Positions 1 through 10,882 of a stretch of DNA of 64,000 nt are shown here, one piece after another. Positions within the stretch are counted from its first letter, which is position 1; every line of letters starts with the position of its first letter. The translations under genes were made by a program, and so were the position numbers. Source of the DNA: Corythucha ciliata (lineage: Eukaryota; Arthropoda; Insecta; Hemiptera; Tingidae); contig CM075939.1 of the NCBI GenBank assembly GCA_038030265.1, positions 16,349,253-16,413,252 of the forward strand, in the 5' to 3' direction. Below the pieces are notes generated by a model that did not search any database, had not been told where the DNA came from, and saw nothing but the letters and a program-made list of their open reading frames with translations.

Positions 1-1196
1 CCCGGGCAGATTAATCCTCCTACTCCCTTGTCTTAGATATAATCAACACCACGAGACCCTGGGATTGTAGTGGGTTAGGTGGAAGATGGTGGTGGTAGAA
101 AAGAGTGCCGAAGAAAGAAAACCAAAAGAGTGAGAAAGTAAAGGAAGGGGTAGGGTGGGCCCTTTTCCCAGGAAAATTTATTATTCTCGTTCATTGTTAG
201 CCTGACCCTTTGGAGAACGCGACCTGACAAATAAAACTACAATTTCCTTTCCATTCTTTTTTTTTCTCTCTCTTCCCCTTTCTCACTACTCACTCTTCCA
301 CTCAAGGATTTGTTTCCAAGATAGGTTTAGCGCAATTTGTTCTGAAACGGTCTATTAGCCGCGGAAAGTAAAATTGTTTTACAGGCGGAGAAATCCGCCC
401 GTTGGGAGCCAAACCTCCCAACAATATAAGTCGGTTTAAGGGCTTCTACACGCTTCTTATTTTGAAGTTTTCCGATTAGGACAAACTGGGAAACACTTTT
501 TCGTTGGCTCACAATATGTGCGGGTTGAGTTTAATAAATGATCGTTGATGGTTACGAGAGTGATTTTGAGCCCGCAGTAATATAAAATAAAGCCCCTGTT
601 TATAATGACTTTTTATGGCGTATTTCTCGCACCATGGCCTTTATTTAAGGCTCCCTAGAGCCGTAAAAAGTGGTAAATGAACTATTATTGGCTATAAAAA
701 AATCCGGAATATCGTAAAAATAGCCGCTATAGATTTAATATAAAAACTGATGGATGAAACAAGAAGCTCTAAAAAAGCGTTCTATTATAGGTTTTAACTG
801 AGTTTGTCCTCATCTAATAATAGCTGCATTGTCATATTTCCACGCGCGCCTCTTACCTAAATTCTAAAATTTAATTTGAAGATGTCTCAAAAATGGCACG
901 GAAGCAATGAGGTGATCACCTGAACTTAGCACTTGCGTTGATTAGAGGGTTGCTCATCAGTGTACATTAGATAAATGGCTTCCGGCGGATGCAAGAGAAC
1001 GAGCCAACGCAATTTTCAAAGCGGGGGCAATCTGCTACTGAACGTCTGCTTTTCTTATTTTCAACTCAAGGATAAACGGTAGTGGAAATCCTAGAAAATT
1101 TAAACTCGAATAACAAGATTGGTTGTTTGAAAACTCTTCATTGAATAACAAATTATTATCTTGGTCCAGTAAAAATTTAATGACCAAGGCTGTCTA

Positions 1197-1238
<42 letters not shown>

Positions 1239-2150
1239 CGTCAATATATTATTGTCGTACCGGTAAGAGCACACAATATTTTAATCATTCAACGATTCAA
1301 TGAATTATTCATAGGTACAATCGATTTTTTTCTTATGAGTTCAATGCCACGTATTAATAATTAACTTGTGATAAGTCGAGTCTTTTAAATAAATAAGTAT
1401 AGGTAAATGATTAACGCACAACTTTGTTTTTAAGAAACGAGTGGTTTTCAAGTTTAATCAAGAAAGCTGTCTTTCATATTTTCCTCTAAGCTGAGCGTTC
1501 ACTCCTATTTCTAATTGGAAAACATCGAAGGCTTTTTCACTCAAAAGGGTGACATTGGTATAGAGAAGTCATTTATATCTCAGAGCCTAACGCCTACTCA
1601 GCCCCACCCCACCACCTCCCAATTCACCATCATCATCATTCGTTTTACACTCGGAGATTTTTAATGCGAAGACAGATGTTCTCTCTCAACAAAAATACCG
1701 TCGTCGTAAACATAAATCAAGAAGTTATATATGGACTGTCAGCGGACAAATTCAAACGAGTCTTGAGCAAGAGAAGACTTTTATGCTCTTCCCGGATGGA
1801 TTAATGTTGGAGAAGGAGAAGGGTAGTAAAAGAAAGAAAGAAAGAAAAAAAAAGACGGATAAAATAGGAGCTAACGGCGCTCAAAACATACTCGCATCAT
1901 AGGATGCACGTCAACCTGACTTGACCCATAACACAGATGACCGTCAAAACGGTCCTATTCGTTTTTGTTTGCCGTTTGTTTAGCCGAAATTGTCGTTATG
2001 GTTTGTGAACAGGGCTTAAAATATATAAACAAACTGGGGTGTGGCGCGGCTAACTCCAATGATTTAAAAAAATGTTGCAAAATGCTAAAAGCTAAACAAA
2101 TGAAAAATACGCCAAATTAGCGTAAACCAAGGAGTTTACGTCCAGTACGC
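1..2150. other. AT-rich non-coding stretch
   Basis: No open frame here has recognisable protein features. The stretch holds an ATA microsatellite, a short GAAA-rich tract near 1,830-1,853, and from about 320 to 760 some phrases recalling the type A tandem unit (gccgc, ggctataaaa, gtaaaaatagccgc), too degenerate to call an array. A few type A-like units (aatgctaaaagctaaac, gccaaattagcg) appear just before 2,150. This suggests that the hAT-like end that starts there was inserted into, or grew next to, such an array. Confidence 0.5.
1201..1237. repeat. (ATA)n microsatellite
   Basis: About twelve uninterrupted ATA/TAA triplets. This is a simple sequence repeat with no gene context. Confidence 0.95.
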
Positions 2151-2380
2151 TAGGGTGACCAGACGTACTGCTTTCCGTGGACATGTCCTTCTTTTCAGAA
2201 CGTCCCGAAGAAGAACGTCTTCTTTGTTGCCCTACTTTTCATCGCGGCTAAAATAAAGAAAATACACCGTCCCCGCAGTTTCATCATGTCCTTAAGCGCA
2301 CTAATGTACTGATCAGCAATTTGCAACTTGATGACACGACACAAACTTAGGGAAAAGCGCTAATATCCGTGACTATAACT
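2151..2380 (+). mobile_element. Left end of a hAT-like element
   Basis: The sequence opens with TAGGGTGACCAGACG. It then follows, for about 90 bp, the inward-read right end of the element at 10,883-12,462: both have ctttcc, ggacatgtcct, a ctttt run and aacgtcc in the same order. Further in, ctaatgtactgatcagc resembles ctaatcgctgatcag of the other copy's left end. The element therefore belongs to the same family. A type A array begins directly after it. I could not find a matching right end (a sequence close to cgtctggtcaccct), so the element is truncated or its far end has decayed. The eight bases before it (cagtacgc) would be the target duplication. Confidence 0.6.
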
Positions 2381-3504
2381 GCGAACAAGCGCTGATTTGG
2401 GGTCTCAACATGAAACTTCCAGACCAAAATTGAGAAAAAATCGTGGATTCGAGGGGCCATTCCACGGCTAAAATGTAGAAATCAACGCAAATGTGTTGTT
2501 TTTGGGGCCAAGCCCGTGGTTAAAATTGAAGATACGCTAATAATTCAAGGCTGTACACATAAAACAAATCGTGGCTAATATTGACAAAAACAAAGTTAAT
2601 TCGGGTTAAAATTGGGCCAAAATGGCAAATTCACAGCAGAATAGATACTAATTCCCTGCAAAATTAGCAGAAAACGTTATTTCACAGCGTGAAAAATCGC
2701 TAATTTGTGGATAAAGTCGAGGAAAAACTTTAATTCGCAAGTATACAAATGAAGAAAGTAACTATTTCGAAAATCCGTAGCTTCTGTAAAAGTTTCAAGG
2801 CTCCACTGAAAAACAGGGCTAATCCATAGCAAAAAGTAGAAAAAATTGCTTACGCGGGGATAAAATCTAAAAAAAAAACGTGGCTAAATTTCAAACAAAT
2901 ATAATTAGCTCGGCTAAAATATCAGATAAAAACTACTGGTTTTCAGATCAAATTGAGAAAAAGGGCTAATTCGCTGCTAAAAATGGAAAAATGGCTAATC
3001 TGAAATGAAGGAAAATCGCTAAATCGAACGACAGAAACGCTACTGCACTACTAAAATTGAGAAAATAGAGCGCTAACCCACGGCTAAAATTGGCGAAAAT
3101 CACTAATTGAAAAAACGCTATTGCGAAGCTTCTGTTCGAGGTTAGCCCTCGAAAAAAGCTAAATCCACATTAATTGAAGGAAAAAGGGGAAATGTAAAAA
3201 AAAACGCAGCTAATATTGCAAAATTCACTAATTATAGCCCAGCATAAATAAATTAAAACTGTAGTTTTCAGCCCAAATTGAGAAAAAGTGCTATTCCCGG
3301 CTAAAAGTTGATAAAAACGCCAATTCGTGGCTAAAATTGACAAAATTCGCAAGTTAGAAACGCTTGTAAGCAGCTAAAATTTAAAAAAAGTGCTAACTCG
3401 CTGCCAAAGTTTAGGAAAATTACAAAATCGCGAATAAAGTGTGGTAAAGTTCCAAATTTGAATACGCATCTTCTCGCCTTCTGGGGGCAACTTTGTGGTT
3501 AAAA
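2381..3504 (+). repeat. Type A degenerate ~30-bp tandem array
   Basis: Dozens of diverged copies of a unit of about 28-31 bp run head to tail. The core is gctaattcgcggctaaaa followed by ttgagaaaaa. Recurrent phrases include cggctaaaattggcg, gctaattcgctgctaaaa and ggctaaaattgaca. Copies diverge strongly and carry small indels, so there is no higher-order period and no coding potential. The array is cut at its right edge by a hAT element. The sequence on the far side of that element resumes the same array, so the two array blocks were once continuous. Confidence 0.85.
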
Positions 3505-4678
3505 GTGAGAATTAGTGATGCACGAGACCCAGAGACGAGACCATCATTTCTGCATTTCTGGTGCGAGACCGAGACCAAGGGAATTAAAAGAATGAAGAAA
3601 AAAAAAAAATGATGGCTCATTTATGAATACAGAACATTTTAACAATGAAATGACCTTGTTTCATGCCGAGACAGCTATTGTGTTATAGGCCTCCGGGATG
3701 TGGTGGATCCAAGGAGTGGACATATCCCCCCCCCCCAACGCACAAAATGACATAAAATAACGGGGGAAAATTTACTTTTTGTAACATTATCGTTGGAAAC
3801 ACGCATATTTCTTCTTCTTTCACGAATTATACATGATGGTTTTCGCACGATCACGGAGGGAAGTGATACTTCCCCTTCGCCAGGTACCTCAACTGGGAAG
3901 TTGATTTTTACTTGAAAAGATAAGCTATAGGTGAAAAAAGTATTTTTTTTTTTTTTTTCACTCACTAGTGAAGCAAATTAACGCAGAATGCCAATAATTT
4001 CATATTTTCCCTCGCAAGCGAAGGAAACAGGAAGGCTTTCACTCACTAGTGAAGGAAAGTGAAAAAAGTTCTGTATTCAATTAGCTTACCCTTGCCTCCG
4101 AACACTTGCAGGAAAGACAATTAAACCTGTTAATCGTGTGAAAAATAATATCCACAACTCGTGAGGAAGACGTTTTCACTCTGCTAGTTGTTTTTAGTTC
4201 ACTCGGCCCCGCCTCGTGAGCCAAACACAACTCGCAGGTAAAACTCCACTTCCCTCACTTGTCGTGAAATATACTATTATTTCACTTGTCTCGCGAAAAA
4301 TATCGTGCATACCTCAATTCACTTGCTCGTATTCATTTAGCCGACTCAGCTTTGCCTCGCCAGCCAAACAACGTAGTCGCAAGTAAAATGGCACTTGCGT
4401 GTCTCGTTATATGTAAGATACTATTTATTAAAAAACAGCTGATTATTTTAGAGCCTAGGGGATCAAACTTTCACTTTATCGCCGTAAACCAAAAAATCAG
4501 CCCATAAAAAAATACTGTACACTCGGCGTCAAAAAAGTGATTTTGGGGATTTGGGGGGCCGGGGGCTACGCCTCGCCCGTCCAATTTTTTCTTTCGGCCT
4601 CGAAAAAACCGCTTTCTTGCCTAGGCGTATAATCTATTATTCCTAAGATCATTCTTAAAGAAGTGTTTGAACAGACGT

Positions 4679-4790
4679 TCATCGTGCGTAAATACCTACT
4701 TTACACACGCCGTGCGGTAAAGAGTTCACGGTAAATGAGTTAACTCTTTACCACACGGCGTGTGTAAAGTAGGTCTTTAAGCACGATGAA
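4679..4790. repeat. Hairpin inverted repeat nested in the hAT element
   Basis: Two arms of about 50 bp, starting ttcatcgtgc and containing ctactttacacacgccgtg, pair with only a few mismatches across a loop of about 13 nt. No target duplication is obvious. It may be a tiny foldback MITE or part of the interior of the host element. Confidence 0.85.
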
Positions 4791-5770
4791 TGATGGGTGA
4801 AGGATGAGTGGAACCGTAAAAATTATAACCCAAAAAGGTCAAAGTCAGTTGATTATGTTGGTAGAAGAATTGAGGCAGGGAAGCCCGCTTTCATCTTACG
4901 CGCTTCTTTTGTTTCTTCTTTTTTATTTCTCTGGAATGAAGTTGTGTGGCAAATGGGAGACTTTACGGAACTCTTAAATTAAATAATTATGAACCTAATT
5001 GGCTTTAAAAAAGGCTTTGAACGATCGAAGGTAAAAAAAGCGTACGATTCTGAGGCGTATAATCGCACTACAAACTCTACCGATGATGGCACTCGACTTC
5101 GTCTCGTGTCACAATCATCGTGCCTCGTTCGTTAAAAGCTCCTTCATGCCTAGGTATCGTAATAAAAAAATGGGTTAGGCTTCCCGGGGGGCCGGTGAAA
5201 TGCAATGCAACCTATGGTTGCCCTAAGGCAGCCGCTAGGACAAGCCCAACTGCACAGTAGCCAACTGGCTGCCGCGGCCAGGCTGCTTTAGTACAAGGGA
5301 ACCCTAATTTTGCGTTGGAAACTTCGCTGGGCCACTTCATTAAACTCGACACCGCTTTCATTTTTTTTTTTTTAAACTAACATTGCCAGTCGAAGAAGGG
5401 TCTGATGTATGAGGGGGGGATTGTGCACCTCTGCCTCGTCGTGTCTGGGAAGGGAAGTCTCTTGCTTGAACTAAATGAGCTGGCATGTGCGAGATTTTGA
5501 GATGATCTCGTTGAATTCCCAACTGTTCACCAATCACGTTCTCAGTGTGACGAATGTTTTAAAGGCACGATTCTATTTTGGGGCAATTACAAAGCTCTTT
5601 GGTCATTAATCAGTAGTGTATCACTTATCTCCCTTCGTGCCACGAGCCACCAAGGAAGGAAAGCAAAGTATAAATTCATCTATCGTCGTCATATGTAATC
5701 ATTGAGGCGAGAATAGGATTACTCGTCACTAATATCACACGTACTTTGAATTCGCGCCTTTAACTTTTCG

Positions 5771-5809
5771 AGACGAGACCGAGACTTTCGAGACCGAGAC
5801 CGAGACTTT

Positions 5810-5840
<31 letters not shown>

Positions 5841-5867
5841 ACTCAAGTCTCGTCTCGGTCTCGGTCT
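5771..5867. repeat. GAGACC hexamer repeats of the hAT right end
   Basis: Tandem GAGACC and GAGACTTTC units end in inverted form as GGTCTC just before the terminal GTGCATCACTA. This makes the element's right subterminal region partly palindromic. In hAT elements such subterminal repeats commonly bind transposase; applying that here is inference. Confidence 0.75.
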
Positions 5868-5896
5868 CGTGCATCACTAGTGAGAATAACGGCTAA

Positions 5897-6139
5897 AGCC
5901 CAGTTCACACCTATCATGCACGCTTCCGATCCGACACCGATCATGCATTTTTTGAAGGTGTGGGGACCGTAATAGGCGTTAACACCGAATAATTGACGGC
6001 TATTACGCTTCTCAGCCCTCTCAGATTGCCTTTCCAACCCAAATATAGTCTAACCGTTACGAGGGTTTCCATAGTCTCCGATCTGACGTACATGATCGGT
6101 GTCGGATCGGAAGCGTGCATGATAGGTGTGAACCTGCCT
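5897..6139. mobile_element. PIF/Harbinger-like MITE, 243 bp
   Basis: Terminal inverted repeats of 49 bp (agcccagttcacacctatc inward from the left, aggcaggttcacacctatc inward from the right) are nearly identical over their whole length. They are flanked by TAA on both sides (5,894-5,896 and 6,140-6,142). A 3-bp TWA duplication is characteristic of the PIF/Harbinger superfamily. The interior of about 145 bp has no coding capacity. It is inserted in the same type A array as the neighbouring hAT element, nine bases from that element's right target duplication. Confidence 0.82.
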
Positions 6140-6142
6140 TAA

Positions 6143-7645
6143 TTCATGGCTATAAGTAAAAAAAAAACACTGTTCCGTGACTAAATTTGAGAAGAAGCGC
6201 TAAGCTATAGCTAAAAGTAAAACAAAGTTGCTAATGGGTGCTAAAATGTAAAAAAAAACCTGCTAATTAGCGGCTAAAATTGAGAAAATGGATAGTTGGC
6301 CTGGCTGAAATTAATATAAACGTTAAAATTAAAAAAATGTGATAATTTGCTGGCAAAAATGGAAACATTGTCAATTATTCAGCGAAAATATCGGATAACA
6401 CAAATTCGTGGCTAATATTAACAAAATTCGCTAATTCACAAGTTAGAAACTCTACTACGCTGCTAAAATTAAGAAAAAGCGCTAACTCGCGGCTAAAATT
6501 GAGGAAAATCACTAATTCACGGCCAAAATACAGAAAAAATTCAAAATCCGCCGGATACTTTGAGGCTAAAATTGAGAAAAAGCGCCAGTTTATGGCTATG
6601 GGTGGGAACCCCGCAAAGTCACGGCTAAACTAAACAAAAATGCCAATCCATAACGTACGGTGAACAAAAAATGCTAATTTGTGGCAACATCTTGGAAAAC
6701 CCCGTCATTTTGTGGCTATTATTAAGTAAAACATTTGAGAAAAACGCTAGTTTTCAGCTGAAACTGACTAAAGTGCAAATTTCCAGGTCCCAGCCAAAAA
6801 TAAATAGAAAAACCCGCTAATTTTCTGTAAAATTGTGAAAAACGCCAACTCGAGGAAAGTTAAGAAAAATCGCTAATTCACGGGATAAAAAACTATACTT
6901 TTCTAAGGTTGAGAAAAATATCAAATTTTTGTCTATTGGTGGGGGTGGGGACTACCCCTCTAATCACCGACTGAAATTGCACGCTGCCAAGATTGAGAAA
7001 AGCGCGCTAATTTGGCGGTTAAGTTGACAAAAAGCACTTAAACTTGGCGCTGATTGCTGATTGAAAGCAAAGGTGTGGAAATAGCGGTAATCTAGCTAAA
7101 ATAACGAAAAGGACTTAGAGGCTACCAATAGAGGCTTTATGTGTAGTAGAGACTAAGAAGCCTCTTGGAGATTTCCGCCTGGGGCCCCGGATGCGTGTAG
7201 GTTCGCGCAGTGGCTCTCACGCGTGGTTTATCGATCCAACTGCCAAAATTGAGAAAACAACGCTAATTTCCGGTGTATGAAGGCCCTTTACGGCTAAAAT
7301 TATGGAGATACGATCATTTACACGGCATAAATAAAGAAAAGGCGATCATGTGCAGCTGAAAAGAGAGAAAACGATAACGCGCAATTTCTATAGGCAGAAC
7401 ATCGTGGCTGACATTCAGAAAAATCTCTTATTCCCGCTTAAAATTGAAAAAATTCACCTATTCAGAGCTTAAATTGAGAAAATACGCTCAATCACGGCTA
7501 ACATGTTGAGAAAAGGGATCACATATTCACTGCAAAAATTATTAGAAACGCTAATTCACGGTATCTGGAGGCAACTTAGGGGCTTAAATTGAGAAAATTC
7601 ATGGCTGAAAGTGAAAAACATCGCTAAATCAAGGCTAAAATTGGG
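6143..7645 (+). repeat. Type A degenerate ~30-bp tandem array
   Basis: This continues the array interrupted by the hAT element and the MITE. Recurrent phrases are ggctaaaattgagaaaa, gctaattcacaagttag and cgctaactcgcgg. Units of 28-31 bp are strongly diverged, with occasional inserted blocks such as the GC-richer stretch near 7,180-7,230. No coding potential. Confidence 0.85.
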
Positions 7646-8115
7646 TGAAAAATGTCGTGGATTTTGCTCCAACAAAAGCCAATTTTACTGATTTTCGCTA
7701 GGTATTTCAAACCTTTATTTCGCGTATTTTCATTCCTTAAAAAAATGAAATTCTTGGCCTTAGCACTTTCTAGAATTATTTTCCCAGATTTTGCTAGATT
7801 AAAAAAGCAAATGCAGCTTTTTCATGAAGCAAGTTTACAGCTTTGGCTATTTTAAGAAGCAAATTGTGTCATTCTGGATCCCAAAACCCAAGTTTTGCAG
7901 ATTTTCCTGTTTCAAAAGCCAACTTTTGTGGATATGGCTCGTTTAAATCCCGATTTTAGGAAATTTCGCTTCGTCAAAAACCAAATTTCGTGGTCTTGGC
8001 TCCTTCAAGTCCCAATTTCATGAACGGTCTTTCGAAACGAAATTTCTTCAATTTAGCACCTTCAAATCACAATTTCGTGGATTAGGTAATTGCTTTATCG
8101 AAATTGTACCTAAAA
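7646..8115 (+). repeat. Type B degenerate ~31-bp tandem array
   Basis: The unit changes here from type A to type B: caatttcgtgg, then tttggctcctt, then caaaagcc. Examples are aaattttgctccaacaaaag, tttcgtggtcttggctcctt and tttcgtggattaggtaatt. An open frame of 67 codons (7,652-7,855) lies inside the array and is an accident of the repeat phase. Confidence 0.75.
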
Positions 8116-8152
8116 TCATGAGGTCTTTATAGTTCTTCGTTTGGTTAGTTCG

Positions 8153-8263
8153 AAAATAGTATATTACGATCCAAGGGTGGTATGATGATCATTACGGTCG
8201 AGGGCGACAGGAAGTGCCCGAGATCGTAATGAGGAATACCGCCCGAGTGTTGTACGCTATTTT
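8153..8263. repeat. Hairpin inverted repeat
   Basis: Arms of about 50 bp (left aaaatagtatattacgatcc to cattacggtcgagggc; right gcccgagatcgtaatgagg to acgctatttt) pair imperfectly around a loop of about 10 nt. The size and form fit a small foldback MITE. No clear target duplication. Confidence 0.75.
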
Positions 8264-8362
8264 ACTTCAATGTTCCCTAAGGGAATGGAAGTGTGGCGTT
8301 CTTTTGTACAGCCGTAGTTCATAATTATTATATATAATAATATAATAAAAACCAGTCTTTAA

Positions 8363-8493
8363 AGCCCTGTTCAGAAGCTATGTGCTATGTATCTATGGAG
8401 TCGTCTTTACAACCAATAAAATTAATTCTTTCGAAAAACGAAGCATTTTGATAGGTTGCACAGACTCCACAGACGCATAGCATATGGTTTGCT
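8363..8493. repeat. Imperfect inverted repeat, MITE-like
   Basis: The left arm (agccctgttcagaagctatg, then ggagtcgtctttacaacc) pairs with the right arm (ggttgcacagactccacag, then catagcatatggtttgct). The left end follows TAA and the right end precedes TAG then TAA, so a PIF-like TWA duplication is possible but not exact. Confidence 0.6.
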
Positions 8494-10499
8494 TAGTAAA
8501 CTGAAGTGAACACACACTCTAGCCAGCCACACTCATAGGCTGTTTTTTAACCGAAAACCGAAAATAATACACAGTTATGATTTATTCGATGAATTAGCGT
8601 TTTTAGAGGTGAAATTCAGAGATTCTAGACCAACGAGTGTGTTTCCGCTCCACTTCTACGCTTTTCCTTGTTTCCCCCATTTTTCGCACTTTTTTTTCTT
8701 GAAATATTCTCGACCAGCTGGCAGATCCTTCTACTTTAAAATAACGTATCCTTCCAAAGCAGGAACAATATTATTATGATATACCCACCACATGTCACTG
8801 TTTCCCAAATGTTAATTTCTTCGAAAGCAATATGCATTACCCTCTTTATGAGACGTACAATTTGATGGATATGACTGGTGGGGGGGAGGGGATTTCGGTT
8901 TCACCGGGTGCTCTGTAATAACGATAATAACAGTTTTCTGTTTTTCAATCGACTGAAATTACACGTTAGAGCGCCTTTTTTTCCTTTCCACTTCTACCAA
9001 GTGTGATGATGGACCAATGGTTGCGAAATACAATCGTCAACACTTATCGCTGAGAACCATAGCTTTATGTATTGGCATACCGCAGCGAGAAAATGTATGG
9101 CGGAAAATGATCAAATTATATTTTTTTATGTCTGTATATGCATCACTTGGAGGTTGTATCGTTCTGTACGGAGTCAGATCAATTCACGCGTGAGGGAATT
9201 ATATTTTCGAGTGGTTAATAAAGTAAAAATTGGAGCTGTGGGGCTCTGACGCACGCCCTACATGTTTAATGAAAAATGATTCACTTCGGTTCGAATTATT
9301 TTTCCATCACATAACAATTGGAGCCAACCCAATAAACGATACATTATTCAAGCTCCAAGTTAACTCATTAACAATATAATAACAGGTTTGAAAATTTCAT
9401 TGGGAAGGGCTCCCCTCCTCCTTGACATAATAAGCTTCTTATTCAAAACTTGTTCGGCCCACGGAAAGGAGAGAATTTCCAAGGAAGAACAAAAAAAAGT
9501 GGTATAATTTTCTGAAACACTTTGCCAATTATCCCGAAACCGATTATTTGTTTACAATTAATTTTCCCGTCCCCACCTATTAGTGTTCTTACCCTATCAT
9601 TAAGGACTTCTCCCACGTGGTGAGATTCTCTTTAATGTTAGGAAACAAGATTACAGTAATCCAGAGTGGTTGCAAGTGGTTGGATGAAAGGGAAGAGGGG
9701 GTTGTCCGCAGCTAGAAAACTGCTAGGCAAAGTAATCCATATTTAAATGATAATTCCCTGTTATTTTTTTCACTGTCTCTCTCATTTTTATACTCTGTTG
9801 TAGCCCCGCGGAGAATAGTATGAAGGGGAATTATTCCTTAACCAGAAGTGAAATGAAAGGGTAAGAAGAGCCTAGGTAATGAGACTCAAATTAGACACCA
9901 CGAAAAATAAAGGAGGGATTCGTGGTTTCGAGCTGTGTAATATTCTAAGATGGTAGGGGGGGGGGGTGCGGAAAAAAGATACGTGCAGAGCCGCGCGTTT
10001 TAGTGATAGAAGAAGCCCGAAATTACGTTGTTTAGCGGGCCGTGGAGGCATGTTGAAAGCTTAGGGAATTGTACAGGGGAAAATATAACCCTAGAAAAAT
10101 TCGAGTTTCGGCGACCTTTATACAATCGTTGGAGGGATATACCTCGATAATACTCAACGTACCGCCGGCTTTTGACGCTGCTCGGTGTACCAGTTGAAGA
10201 TTTCCTAAAAATCTCATAAAAAATTAAACACTTTGGCAACTGAAGTGTTTAACCCCCCTTTACCACAGAAATGTATTACGTTTTCAACCATCAAGCTCGT
10301 TTTACACGCAACTGGCAAGATTATGCCCCTCAAACTGGCTGGATCGGTCACAAAAATGGCCGTTTTTAACTAGAAACAGACAATCTGGCCTGGAAACGGT
10401 CACGTTACTGTGCGTGGATCTGAATTGTTGAGCAAAAAACAGACAATTTCATCACAGGAACTAAGTGGAAACTTATAATATATGTTTATGATCCCGAGG
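8494..10499. other. Unique non-coding stretch
   Basis: No array, no transposon signature and no convincing coding frame. It includes G runs near 8,880 and 9,957-9,966. The minus-strand frames at 10,000-10,239 overlap each other in different phases, have no recognisable domain and sit in mixed-composition DNA, so I treat them as chance frames. Confidence 0.5.
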
Positions 10500-10874
10500 G
10501 TTTGCCATGAATTTTGAACCAAATTCGTGGGTGCGGCTCATTTTCACAAATTCTTCACCACCAATCTTTGGAATTGTCACCAGTCGCTCATCCCGGTTCT
10601 TAAACTGCAGCTGCAGTTGCGAAAGGGTTTGATCCAGGAATGGACCTTTCACCCCCTCTCCCTACCACCTTCACACACGCTAAACGGTACTCATTCAGTC
10701 TTAAATGGGGTAAGAAATTCGCGGATATTTCCACCAGAAAAGTCGTGTTTCCCTTTCTGAACTGGAACACCGAAAGCCCCCCTCCCCTACAATCAATACA
10801 TCTAGCTCTCGGGGTCCAGTCATTCCAAAATCCCATTTCACTATGTTGACTTATTCTAAAGGGCAATTTCACGG
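10500..10874 (+). repeat. Left remnant of a type B array
   Basis: Type B phrases appear at both ends (aattcgtgggtgcggctcat near 10,525; ccaaaatcccatttcact then caatttcacgggg at 10,825-10,874), with a less repetitive middle. The last units match those that resume after the element at 10,883-12,462, which shows that this array was split by that insertion. Confidence 0.6.
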
Positions 10875-10882
10875 GGTTAAGT

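Larger units (their letters stand above)
3513..5879. mobile_element. Non-autonomous hAT-type element, 2.37 kb, with 8-bp duplications
   Basis: The left end reads TAGTGATGCACGAGACC and the right end, read inward, begins with the same TAGTGATGCACGAGACC. Identical 8-bp duplications GTGAGAAT flank it at 3,505-3,512 and 5,880-5,887. An 8-bp duplication with short TAG-starting inverted repeats is the hAT superfamily signature. Subterminal GAGACC/GAGACTTTC repeats are dense at the right end. The interior holds no transposase frame, so the element would need a transposase supplied elsewhere. It contains repeated ttcactcactagtgaag phrases near 3,960 and 4,040 and a nested hairpin. Removing the element and one duplication restores a continuous type A array. 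Because both duplications are identical, the insertion is younger than most divergence among the array units. Confidence 0.88.
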
